64,000 nucleotides of DNA from Nelumbo lutea (Eukaryota; Streptophyta; Magnoliopsida; Proteales; Nelumbonaceae). The stretch lies in NCBI GenBank assembly GCA_022828595.1, contig JAKGHH010000001.1:74210401-74274400 (forward strand). The letters run 5' to 3'. This document shows positions 37,901 to 49,900 of the stretch, one piece after another. Every line of letters starts with the position of its first letter. Position 1 is the stretch's first letter. The notes under the pieces are model-generated. The model ran no database searches. It was not told the origin of the DNA and saw only the letters and a program-made list of their open reading frames with translations. The position numbers and the translations under genes are program-made.

Positions 37901-40900
37901 TCAGCTTGGAAAGCCCAAGAATGCAAATGTTGCAACAGCATCTAAAGAAGGAAATAGAGAAAGCGAAGAAGAAAAATCTACTATAGAGCAGCTGGCAATA
38001 GTGAAGGCAGAATTTGAGAGATATGGGAGGTTAATTAATCATTTGGAGACTACTGTTGCAACTTCCTCCTCAGGCAGCACCTCTTCATCTGCATTTGCCC
38101 ACTCAGGTACTCGTGCTTCTACAAATCATGCTATGACTTCAGGTAATCATAAAATCCCTTGGATTATTGATTCTGGTGCATCATACCATATAACCAACAT
38201 ATGAAACTGTTAGTGAAGGGGTATTTTGGTCTTTGTACCTGTTGAGAGTGTTGATGTGTACTATTATGTTAGTTCGAGTGCCTCTTACTTAAAAAAGGGC
38301 ACTTATGTCTTTTCCAATTACATTAATAATATAATAACAGGTCTGGCCGAAACTAGGGATGACTTTTCCTAATTTCGAACCAGACTTTTTCTCTTCTCCT
38401 TCCTCTTTCTTCCTTCTTTTCTCTCTTCCGTCTTGCTGTTTACTAGGGTTTCTCTTGGATTTCTCAGCCGTTGGTTGGAGCTTAGGAAAAGGGCTGAAAA
38501 GGAGTGAACGCCCTCTTCCCTTGGAGGTTTCTATGCCTACAGTGGTGTCGTTGGTGATTGGTTGTTGTGGTTTCTAAGCCCTCCCCTAATTAATGTAGGG
38601 CTGGTGCGTGTGGTGCAGTGGTGTTTCATTCCTTCGTGTGGTTGGCCTTCATGCAATGAGGTAAGGAGTTTTTTTATGCATTTTTTCTGTTATGGAACAC
38701 ATGAGAGGTGTGGTACAGATTGCATGATGGGTTTTCAGATTGCAGTATGCTAAGGTTTATGCTGGTTTGTGTGTGATTCAAAGGGAAGTAGTGTTTACTT
38801 AATGGTGAAACTTCCGATAGCTGTAGAGTAGGGTTTGTGGTGTTACAAGTATGGCTTTCAGCCTTTGTTATTGCTGAAATCAGTGTGCAGATTTCGGTGA
38901 AGTGTCTGTGTGCAATGTGCAGTGTGTAGTGCTCAGGATTCACTGATAAGGGAATTCGGCAATGGCAGATAGCAGTGATAGTAAACCTAGTGTGATGATA
39001 TCTACTGACTACCTGAATGTCCAAATGACCTCCATTAAACTGAATGGAGAAAATTATGTCCCTTGGGCCAAGTCTGTAGAGGTTTTTCTGAAGGCGAAGA
39101 AGGTAAAGCACATAAGAGAGGAGAAACCCCCCACTAATTCTCAGAAGTATGAAGACTGGGAACAGGAAGATGCACAAATTATCACATGGTTGTGGAACAG
39201 TATGTGATGGAGCGTGATCCGGCTAGTCTTAGCTGTCCGCTGCCTTGCTTCTGAATTCGGGGTAGCAGGGAACCTGAAACGGAAGAGATGGGAAAGCTCC
39301 GGGGGGAACCCGGTGTAGAGGCTCCGAAGCTCAAGTTAGAATCCTTCAAAAGCAAGGTAATACCAGATAGCGCAAAGTTTGCATACCTCCATTGTCGGGG
39401 GGCAGGGGGCTCTTATAGTCACTTCGTGTACTCGTCCCGAGGCCCTTGTCAGATCGGGTATGATTACCCTTGCGCTTGTCAACTCGGCTGTCATCCCTTC
39501 TGCCGAGACAGAACCGTCACTGCCTAACAGTCTAACCGGAGATGGCGGCGTCAGTGGCGGTGGCAGGTGGTCGTTTAGAGTGCTGCTGCCAAACGCCAGA
39601 TCCCAAGTCAGTCAGGCGAGGCGCCCTCGAGCACGGACTTCCCTGGTGTCAGGCATGGTACGACCTGTTTGGCATTGGTGCCCAGAAGATGATGCGAAGT
39701 GTTGGGCGAGGCGGTCTTAAGCTCGGAGGTATCCCGAACTGTTACAAGGTGGGTCAGTTCGGTGAAGTGTATCCCGAGCTGTTACAAGGTAGTTCGGCGA
39801 AGTCTATCCCGAGCTGTTACAAGGTGGCAGTTCGGCGAAGTCTATCCCGAGCTGTTACAAGGTGGCAGTTCGGCGAAGTCTATCCCGTGCTGTTACAAGG
39901 GTTAGTTCGGCGAAGTCTATCCCGAACTGTTACAAGGTGGCAGTTCGGCAAAGTCTATCCCGAGCTGTTACAAGGTGGCAGTTCGGCGAAGTCTATCCCG
40001 AGCTGTTACAACGTGGTAGTTCGGCGAAGTCTATCCCGAACTGTTACAAGGTGGCAGTTCGGCAAAGTCAATCCCGAGCTGTTACAAGGTGGCAGTTCGA
40101 CGAAGTCTATACCGAGTTGTTACAAGGTGGCAGTTCGGCGAAGTCTATCCCGAGCTGTTACAAGGTGGCAGTTCGGCGAAGTCCATCCCGAGCTATTACA
40201 AAGTGGGTTAGTTCGGCGAAGTGTGTCCCCTTGTTCCCGCCTAGGCTTGGCCCCTTTTGCCGAGCTGTCGTTTCTGCCACGTGTCTCATAATAAAGAGGT
40301 CGGGCCAAATCTTCCTTCATCAATTGCCCCTCACTCCTTGCGTCAAGGGCCTTGCCATGGTGCGGGGAGTTTTCACGAGGTGGTTGTAGATTTGTCCTGT
40401 CCTTCAAACCTTCACTGTACGAGACGCTTTTGCTAGGGTTTTTTCGGTTTTCGAGAAGGCTGGAAACGTGCTTACTCAAGAACGCTGGTGGTTGTGACCG
40501 TGCGTTTTAAATTTCAAACCAACTCGCGCCGCTGGGATGTGACAGCGGGTCGTTTCAAAAAGGCACGCCACTGTTGTATGTGCGCCGTCAACTGTCAGGG
40601 AGACGTGCGGCGCGTCAGCTTCGAAAAGACGTGTGTCGAAGCGACGTCGGTTTCAAAAAGACGTGCTGACGTTTCGCTTTTATTGGAAAGACGTGCGCCA
40701 ATCACGTCTCGACTTTAAGGGTTGTGCGGTCGGTAAGAACGTGGGCCGTCGGATCGTCTTCAGTCTTCAGGGTCGATTCTTGGTTACTGTAGCTATAAAT
40801 AGTGGGGGACCCCGGTTGATTTGTCACTTCTGCGGTTTGTCTACTGAGTTCGCATCCAACCTTTCAACTCGCGTCCAAATCTTTTCCAGCTCGCGTCAAG

Positions 40901-43900
40901 GCTGGTTATACAGTCTTCACGGTTCTTTGGCTTGCTCTTCAAACTTTCCGGTGAGTACTTTCTTGAATCTATCTTTCCCCCAATGTCTAGCTTTGATAGC
41001 TCAGACGATTCTTCGAGTAGGGCTGACGTAGGTTCCACCAACCGAGCCGTGTCCCCAGACTGCCTCAGTGATCCTGAGGTGGAGCTTGAAGACTATGAAC
41101 CAGTGGGCCGAGTTGCTTCGGGCAGTTTGGCGTCTACCTCCCGCCAAGGTCGGATGCTAGACAGGTTTGGTCCTTCGACCATGACGCCTGAGGGGCTTCA
41201 ATCCATACTTCTGTCCTACAATCTTCCTGAGGGGTACACATATTTCATTCCTTCGGGTAGCTTTCCTTGGGAACACGGTCCCGACGAGATTGTGATTTTC
41301 CGAGAGCAGCTCGCTGCAGGGTTGCGACTTCCTTTCCATCCCCTTCTCGTCGAAGTCATAAACCACTTCGGTGTCACCATTGGCCAGCTTCATCCGAACT
41401 CTATTCGGAACCTGGTGGGGACAATATCCCTTTTTTGCGAGCAGAACTTCCCCTTGGACTTAGAGATATTCTCCTCTATCTTGATGCTCAAGAGACAGGC
41501 GGGTCCTCTTCCTGGGGGGAGACGGGCGTATTACCTTACTCCTCGCCAGGGTTTTAAGCTTCTGCACGATCTTCCTAACAAGGTCCCGGCGTGGAAGCGG
41601 GACTACTTCGGCGTGCGAAGTGCACAAGGATGGCCCTTTCAGACCGGGTGGGGTGAGGCCGCTCCAGACTTGGGCGTAACTCTTGATAAAGAGACGGTGA
41701 AGGGTCTCTGGCAGTGGGCACGGCAAGGCTTAAAGTGCCACCACTACTTAACGGAGGCTAAGCTTTTTGCAGCCGGCCTGAGTTCGGGTAGGTTTCTGGC
41801 TATGCGGCCCTTTTTTTTTTTTGATGTCGAACTCGTTTCTGTAGGTGTGATGGATGCGGAGAGAACTCGTGGCGGGCATTTGTTCCAAGGTATGAAGAGG
41901 AGGAAGCGGGTCGCCAAGCAAACTCGTAACGAGCTGCCCTTGGATGAGGAGCCCCAAGCCCCAGACCATACGACAGAGGATCTGCCCAGGGAGCCCGAAG
42001 TGACTCCACCGGTGCACGAGACTGCCGGGGCGCCTTTCGCTGAAACCACTCATACGGGCGCTCCTGCGTACTCAAGTGCTCCTCACTCCGGGTCTGCTCA
42101 TACGCGGGCTGGGCCCTCAGGCTCGGGAGCTCAAGGGGAGTTTAGGAGCGTGTTGATGCCGAACTACGCTCTTCAAAAGAGTAGGGACGCTACTTTCCCC
42201 AAGGAGGTCACGGCGTGGACCGATCTTCCCTTGAATCAGGTCGCTTGCCGCGCCGTAACACATGCCATGGTGGTAAGTAAGATTCTGTCTTATTTAATTC
42301 CGTTGCTTCTGTTGTCTTTTTGCTCACTTGTTTCTTTTGGTAGGTGAATTCTTCGATTCATGCCTTGGCGGCCCAAGTGGAGCTCATGCTGCTGAAGAAG
42401 CCTTCCGTGCTGCAGAGGCAAATACCCGGGCTGCTGAGGCGGCTGCTTATGCTGCTGAAAAGGCTGCTCACGTCGCGATGGCCAAACAGGCGAGGTCTCA
42501 GCGTGACGCCGAGGCCATGGGTGTAGTTGTCAAGCACATGGCGGACTTGAAGTTGGATTTGCAGCATCAAGTCGAGTATCTTCAGGAGGACATTAGGGAG
42601 AGAACACAGATTTTTTCCCAAGGCATTGAAGACGCCAAAAAGAAGGCAGTTGAAGACTACATTGCCTCCCCGCGTTTTGACGATCTGATTGTGGACTCTT
42701 ACAGGAGGGGGTTCAAGTTGAGCCGGTGGATGATCCGGAATACATACCCCGACCTCGATGTAAGTGCCATAACCACTTCGCGCATAACTCAGGAGATGGC
42801 CAATGTTGCTGATGGCGAGCCAGACTCTGAAGGAGAGGCAAGGCCTTCGGGTGTTGTTGAAGTGCCTTCCGATGGCGAAGAAGTGGCTCCGGGCATGTAA
42901 ATTTTTTTTTTGCCAGTGTACTGTTTCTTGCAATGGAGTCTTTTTCCCCTTGCTCATCTTCCCCGAGTTGTTTCTTTGCCGGGTTTTTTAAATTTCCGTG
43001 GCCTTTTATGCCGCGAACTGATTTTTTGTCGAGTTGATAATGTGCTGAAGTTCCACGGCTTGCCTTGTGGCACATGGCCTGATTTTGTCCACTTCGCTTG
43101 GTAGTTTATAGGTAGTATCGCCTCAAGTTCACGATGTTCCACGTTCGGGGTACTCGTTTGCCTTCCAAGGTTTCGAGTTCGTATGCGCCCCCGAGCGCTG
43201 TTTTTACTTTATAGGGCCCTTCCCAATTAGGTCCAAGCTTGCCGACGTCGGGTTCGGGCACCATAATCTTCCGGAGGACCAGGTCGCCGACTCGGAAGCT
43301 TCGTCGCTTTACTCGGCTATTGTAGTAGCGAGCTACCTGCTGCTGGTATGCCACTGTTCGGATGTGCGCGAGGTCCCTTACCTCGTCCAGTAGGTCGAGG
43401 TTGGTGCGTAACTTGTCTCCGTTCGTCCGATCGTCGTATGTTTCTAATCGCAACGTTGGTATTTCGATTTCCGCCGGGATCACCGCTGTAGTGTCGTAGG
43501 TGAGGTTGAAGGGGGTTTCTCCCGTGGCTGCTTTTTCGGTCGTTCGGTGAGCCCATAAGACACTTGGTAGCTCTTCGGCCCACAATCCCTTAGCTCGATC
43601 CAGACATGCTTTCAGTCCGCGTAGGATGGCTCTGTTCATTACTTCCGTCTGACCGTTTGCCTGTGGGTGCGCGACTGACAATTTTGCCGAATCCCCATGT
43701 CCTGGCACCACTCTTGGAACTTGATATCCTCGAACTGTTTGCCGTTGTCGGAAATTAGAACCCGAGGTAATCCGAACCGACATACTATGTTCTTCCAAAA
43801 GAAGTTCTGTATGTTTCGGGCCATAACAGTTGCCAGAGGTTCAGCTTCTATCCACTTCGTAAAATAATCTACCGCAACAACTAAGAATTTTCTTCCGCCT

Positions 43901-46900
43901 GTTGCTGGTGGGAATGGCTCAAGGAGGTCGATGCCCCATTGTGCAAAGGGCCACGGACTGGCGAGGTATTTGAGGTCGGAGGCAGGTTGATGGTGGATGT
44001 TAGCGTGCTTCTGACACTTGTCGCATTTTCTGACGAGCTCGACAGCTTCTGCCTTCATCGGTGGCCAGTAGTATCCTTGTCGAAGTACCTTTTGGGCTAG
44101 TGCTCTACCCCCAAGTGTCCGCCGCACAGGCCTTCATGAGTGTCGTGGAGTACAAACTCGGCTTCGGTAGGTCGCAGGCACCGCAAATAGGGGAGCGTGT
44201 ACGACCGTCGGTATAACCGTTCGTCTATTATGACATATTTGGCCGCTTGGCGCTGCACCCTCTTGGCGGCATTGTGTTCTACAGGGAGGGTTCCGTCTAT
44301 CAGGAAGCTCGCGAGTGGATCGATCCAGCTCGGCTTTGCTTCTAAGATGGGAGCGACCTCCTCTGTCCCCCCGAGAATACTAGGCCGAGGTAAGTCCTCT
44401 ATGTACACAGTTCTCATATTGTTGTGACTCGTGCTAGCTAACCGGGACAGGGTGTCGGCCTCAGTGTTTTCGGACCTCGGGAAATGCCTGATGATGTGTG
44501 ACCGGAAGTTGAGCAGGGCTTCTTTTACTTTGGCCAAATATGCGATCATGGAGAGATCGCGTGCTTCGTATTCGCCGGTAACTTGGTTTACCACGAGCTG
44601 AGAATCGCTGCAGATGACCAAGTGTTTTGCCTTAACCTTTCGCGCTAGGTCCAGCCCGGCGATTAGCGCTTCGTACTCTGCCTCGTTGGATGCTGCGAAC
44701 TCAAAGCGTAGCGCGTACTCTACTTTTGTGCCGCTCGGGCCGCACAAGACTATTCCAGCTTCGCTGCCTTGCCGGTTCGAGGAACCATCCACGTGAAGGA
44801 TCCAGGGCTCCTCATCCCAATTCGCTCTTCGCCTGATCAGGAGAGAGGCCACACTGGGTGCTACTTCACGGGGTTCGAACTCTACGGGCTCAGGAGCTCC
44901 GGGTTCGCCGCAAATGGGGACCTCGGGCTCGACCTATGGAGCTTCGTGGCTGAAAGTGCACTTGGCGGTAAAATCTGCCAAAGCTTGGGCCTTGATAGCG
45001 GTTCTCGGTTTGTACTGGAGGTCGTACTCGCTGAGTTCGATGGCCCATTTCGTCAGTCGACCGGAGACTTCGGGTTTGAGTAAAACTTGTCGAAGAGGTT
45101 TGTCAGTTAGGACGATGACGGTGTGAGCCTGGAAGTACGGGCGGAGTTTATCCCGAGCTATTACAAGGTGGCAATTCGGCGAAGTCTATCCCGAGCTGTT
45201 ACAAGGTGGCAGTTCGGCGAAGTCTATCCCGAGCAGTTACAAGGTGGGTTAGTTCGGCGAAGTGTGTCCCCTAATTCCCGCCTAGGCTTGGCCCCTTTTG
45301 CCGAGCTGTCGTTTCTGCCACGTGTCTCATAATAAAGAGGTCGGGCCAAATCTTCCTTCATCAGTATGGAACCAGAATCAGTGTGAACTTCATGTTCCTT
45401 GACACAGCCAAAGAGGTGTGGGATCATGCTAAGAAATTGTATTCTGGTCAGGATAATACAACTAGGGTATATCAACTGTATCAGGAATTCTTCAATCTGC
45501 AACAGGGAAATCAGAGCCTTGAGGAGTACTATGCCAGTATGAGAAATATCCGTAATGAGCTAAATGTCTATCACCCTCTCACTTCTGATGTCTTAAGGTT
45601 CAACAGCAACAATGAGAGCAGCTTGATGTGACTCGGTTTCTAGTGGGGCTGAAGTCTGAGTATGAACCAGTACGAGCCAGATACTAGGAGGATCTACCCT
45701 TCCATCTTTAGAGGAGGTGTTTGCTCGTCTTAAGAGGACTTCCATTGGATCTATGGAAAACTCTAATATCTCTAATAAATTAGAATTTGCAGTGTCGAGA
45801 GGACGAGGTGGCAGAAGTGGGGCTCGAGGAGCCCTGCCTGGCCGTGGTGGCAGTAGTGGTCCAGTGTATGACCGGAGTGGTAGTAGTGGATCTACACATA
45901 TTCGTGGTGGTGATCGTACTGGAGGCAGAGATTCAGGGGGAGCTCGTGGTAGAGGACGTGGCTCGGGTCCACGGAGGTGTACTCATTGTCGTTTGGATGG
46001 ACATACTATTAACTACTGCTATGACTTACATGGTCCACCCTCGACTTGGGCCAACCATGCCATGACTAGTGACACCAGTTCTAGCTTTAGACAGGAGAAC
46101 CGGTCAGCTAACCAAATGCCTTCTACCTCTCCAGATGGTCCAAGCAAGGAGATGGTGAGTGTTCCTCGTGATGAGTATGAAAGGTTTGTTCAATCCATGT
46201 CAAAGAAAAACACAACTACCTTTGCACACTCAGGTATGGCTTGTTTGGCATCCACACCCAACCCCTGGATTATTGACTCTGGAGCCTCCGATCACATGAC
46301 GGGAACTCCAGGTGTGTTTTCATCTCTCACTCATTGCTCAACATCACAATCCGTTGCCCTTGCTAATGGCTCCACATCATCTATTTGTAGTGTTGGTAAT
46401 GTTGACCTAGACCTTGTGTCCCTATCCTCTGTTTTATATGTACTTAAGCTTCCATTTAATCTTATGTCTGTTAGTAAGCTGACCAAGTCCCTTAATTGCT
46501 TCATTACATTTTACCCCTATATGTGTGTTTTTTAGGATCTCAAGACGGGGATGAAGATTGGTGGAGGGTATGAAGCCGGTAGACTGTATTATCTTGATGG
46601 TGGTGGAAGAACATCAACGGCCCTTCAGTCCTCTATTTCTCCTCTCCAGTGGCATTGTAGATTTGGCCATCCCTCGCTGAAAGTGTTGAAGTCCTTGGTC
46701 CCTTCATTGAGTCAACTGTCTGTTCTTGATTGTGAGTCATGTCAATTTGGAAAACACCATCGTGTTCCCTTTAGTTCTAGGGTTGATAACCGTGTGTCGA
46801 GTCCTTTTCCTTTAATTCATTCAGATGTTTGGGGTCATTATAAAGTGATGTCATATAAAGGACACAGATATTTTGTTATTTTTGTTGATGACTTTTCAAA

Positions 46901-49900
46901 AATGATGTGGCTCTATTTAATTAAAGAAAGAAGTAAATTATTTGCCATCTTCCAAAAATTTTATGCTGAGATCCGCAATCAATTTGGCGTTCACATCCAA
47001 ACTTTCCGTTCTAATAATGGTCGTGAATACTTGTCTTCATATTTTCAAGAATACTTGGACCAACATGGCATTATACACCAAACTTCATGTACCTACACCC
47101 CACAACAAAATGGGGTTGCTGAGAGAAAGAACCAACATCTTGTAAAAATGGCACGCTCACTCATGCACCACATGAATGTTCCCAAACCCTTTTGGAGTGA
47201 TGCAATGCTCACCTCTTGTTTCTTAAATAATCGGATGCCCACGTCTATTCTTGAAAGTCGTTCTCCTTTTAGTGTCTTGTTCTCCAACATGTCTCCATTT
47301 CCGCTTCCTCCTCGGGTATTTGGGTGTGTCTGCTTCGTCCATAATCTGGGTCCCAAGACTGACAAGTTTGATGCACGATCCCTTAAGTGTATCTTCCTTG
47401 GCTATTCCCGGACTCAGAAAGGGTACAAGTGTTACCATCCCAGTTCTCGTCGTTCTTTGGTATGTGCTGATGTCACTTTCTTCAAGTCTACTCCGTTCTT
47501 CGTGGGGTCCGATGATGTTGCTTCCTCCACATCACCTCCTCCTCTTCCCCTTCCTGTAGCTGATCCTCCTCCTCTGGTTCCAGTCGTGCCTACGTCCTTG
47601 CCTCCGGTGCCACCGTCCATTGACCGTCCACCTATCTATCATGTGTATTATACACATCGCCCACGTGTACCAGCTGCGCCTCCTCCGACTTCATCACTGT
47701 CGACAGATCCGACACCAACCTCCGACTTTGATCTTCCTATTGCCTTACGGAAAGGTAAACACACCCGCACCCTTCACCCTATTTCCAATTTTGTTTCCCT
47801 TACTCACCTCTCCGTCTCCCATCGCCAGTTCATCTCCTTGTTATCCTCGGTGGTTATCCCTAAGGATGTCCAGGAATCCCTTACCTCTCTAGAGTGGTGT
47901 CGTGCTATGGAAGAAGAGCCCTCTGCCCTACATCATAATCACACTTGGGACTTCACCGCTCTTTCTCCTGGGAAGTAGGCTGTCGGTTGTAGGTGGGTGT
48001 ATACCATTAAGTACTTGCCAGATGGTCGTGTTGAGCACCTGAAGGCGCGACTGGTTGCAAAAGGGTACTCCCAAACCTATGGCATTGACTACACAGAGAC
48101 ATTCTCCCCAGTTGCTAAGATAGGGTCAGTTCGTGTTGTCATCTCCCTTGTAGCTATGTATGATTGGCCTCTACATCAACTAGATATCAAAAATGCCTTT
48201 TTGCATGGTGATTTGCTTGAGGAGGTCTACATGGAGCAACCACCAGGGTTCATTGCTCAGGGGGAGGATGGTAAGGTAAGCAGACTTAAGAAGGCTATAA
48301 ATGGAAACAGTCCCCTTGAGCATGGTTTGGTAGGTTTAGTGAGGTGGTCAAGAAGTTTGGTATGAAACAGTGCCAAGTTGATCACTTTGTCTTTAGTCAT
48401 GACTCTTCGGCAGGTAAAATACTACTGGTGGTGTATGTAGATGATATCGTTGTGACTGGGAATGCAATGCTAAGAGGTAGCAGGTAAATGGGCATTGACA
48501 GATTGAAGGCATTCCTACAAGAACACTTTCAGAAAAAGGACCTTGGCAAATTGAAATACTTTTTGGGCATAGACGTAGCAAGATCTAAGCATGGCATTAA
48601 TTTGTGTTAGAGGAAATATGTGCTTGATTTACTAGAAGAAACAAGTTTGTTGGGTACTAAACCGACTGAGACACCTATGGAAACAAATACGAGGTTGAGC
48701 AGTGATATAGGTGAAGTATTTGAAGACCTTAGCAGATACCGACATCTTGTAGGCAAACTAAACTACCTAACCATTACTCAGCCAGATATTTCATTTGCGG
48801 TTAGTGTGGTGAGTCAGTTCATGCAGAAACCTTTGGTCCCACATTGGAATGCAGTACTAAAGATTGTGAGGTATTTGAAAGGAGCTCCTGGTCGTGGTTT
48901 GCTGTATAAAAGTGGCGGAAACTGGAAGTAGAAGGATACACCGATGCTGATTGGGCAGGTTCTATGTCTGATAGTCGGTCTACCACAGGCTATTGCACCT
49001 TCCTGGGGGGTAACCTGGTAACGTGAAAAAGTAAGAAGCAAACAGTTGTGGCGAGAAGCAGTGCAGAAGCAGAATATAGGGCCATGGCACATACTGCTTG
49101 TGAATTAGTGTGTCTAAGGAACCTTCTATAGGAGATAGGATATGACATCAGTACTCCAATGAAGCTCTATTGTGACAATCAGGCAGCGGTTTATATCTCT
49201 TCCAATCCGGTGTTTCATGAAAGAACCAAGCACATCGAAGTTGACTGTCATTTTGTGAGAGAGAATGTGTTGAATGGAGTGATAGAGACTGCATATGTTA
49301 ATACAGGAAATCAGTGAGCAGACTTGTTTACAAAAGGTTTGAGTCGGGGGAGAGTGAACTACATATGTAACAAGCTGGGATTATATGATATATACTCACC
49401 AGCTTGAGGGGGAGTTAGTGAAGGGGTATTTTGGTCTTTGTACCTGTTGAGAGTGCTGATGTGTACTATTATGTTAGTTCGAGTGCCTCTTACTTAAATG
49501 AGGGCACTTATGTCTTTTCCAATTACATTAATAATATAATAGCAGGTCTGGCCGAAACTAGGGATGACTTTTCCTAATTTCGAACCAGACTTTTTCTCTT
49601 CTTCCTCCTTCCTTCTTCTTTTCTCTCTTCCTTCTTGGTGTTTACTTTACCTTTCAGCTATCAAACAAAACAGACCTCTAGGGCAAGCCGAACTTTAACA
49701 GTAACCATTCCGGTGCATCAGACCGATGGGTTTCTTGCTCCCATCTTTGGAAAAGGGAATATTAGAGCCTCTGACTCCTTTGTTTTGTCCGTTGTCCTTC
49801 ATGTTCCCAAACTTAACACAAACCTTTTATTTGTTAGTAGCTTGACTAAATCAATGAATTGTAGTGTAACCTTCTTTCCTACTCATTGTGTTTTTTAGGA

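Larger units (their letters stand above)
39205..45363 (-). mobile_element. Tat-lineage Ty3/gypsy derivative with 5' internal deletion
   Basis: An exact 5-bp duplication, GTATG, flanks it (39200-39204 and 45364-45368). The minus-strand ends are TGATGAAGGA and CACGCTCCATCA. Order on the minus strand: truncated 5' LTR (45363-45146), RNase H tail, a second (archaeal-type) RNase H, integrase, an ORF in antisense, a polypurine tract (GGAGTGAGGGG), and the 3' LTR (40322-39205). The extra RNase H and the antisense ORF between pol and the 3' LTR are hallmarks of plant Tat/Retand elements. The primer-binding site, gag, protease and RT are gone, so it could only move using proteins from elsewhere. Confidence 0.9.
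38962..46535 (+). pseudogene. Gag and protease of the younger copia, interrupted by the gypsy
   Basis: Starts [18 protein letters not shown] and [20 protein letters not shown]. It is cut at 39204 and resumes at 45369 with [32 protein letters not shown] and later a Gly/Arg-rich stretch ([22 protein letters not shown]). The zinc knuckle [14 protein letters not shown] is intact (about 45975-46020), as is the protease motif [13 protein letters not shown] (46267-46305). A TAG at 46533-46535 closes the frame. Stops or frameshifts also lie near 45630 and 45690. Confidence 0.9.
38210..49646 (+). mobile_element. Younger Ty1/copia element, itself split by a gypsy derivative
   Basis: Matching LTR sequence lies at 38210-38444 and 49415-49646, and AGCTTGAGGGGGAG precedes the right LTR (polypurine tract). 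Internal order: gag (38962 onward), gypsy insertion at 39205-45363, rest of gag, protease, integrase, RT, RNase H. I could not confirm a TSD, and I see no clear primer-binding site after 38444, so the LTRs may be longer and the right one truncated. Stops and frameshifts break pol. Confidence 0.88.

Noticed and set aside
39740..40220. Regular direct repeats that might suggest a CRISPR array
   Set aside because: Units are directly adjacent without unique spacers, lie in a plant LTR, and no cas genes exist.
39542..40291. 250-codon open frame with a repeating Ser/Lys/Tyr pattern
   Set aside because: It is produced by the 38-bp minisatellite, which stays open in all plus-strand frames because 38 is not a multiple of 3. 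It lies inside an LTR.
42358..42957. About 200 open codons on the minus strand opposite the accessory ORF
   Set aside because: Shadow of the Ala/Glu-rich coiled coil on the other strand; no domain features.
38210..49646. A 5-bp TSD for the younger copia
   Set aside because: Bases beside the two LTR boundaries do not match at any boundary choice I tried; the LTR ends remain uncertain.
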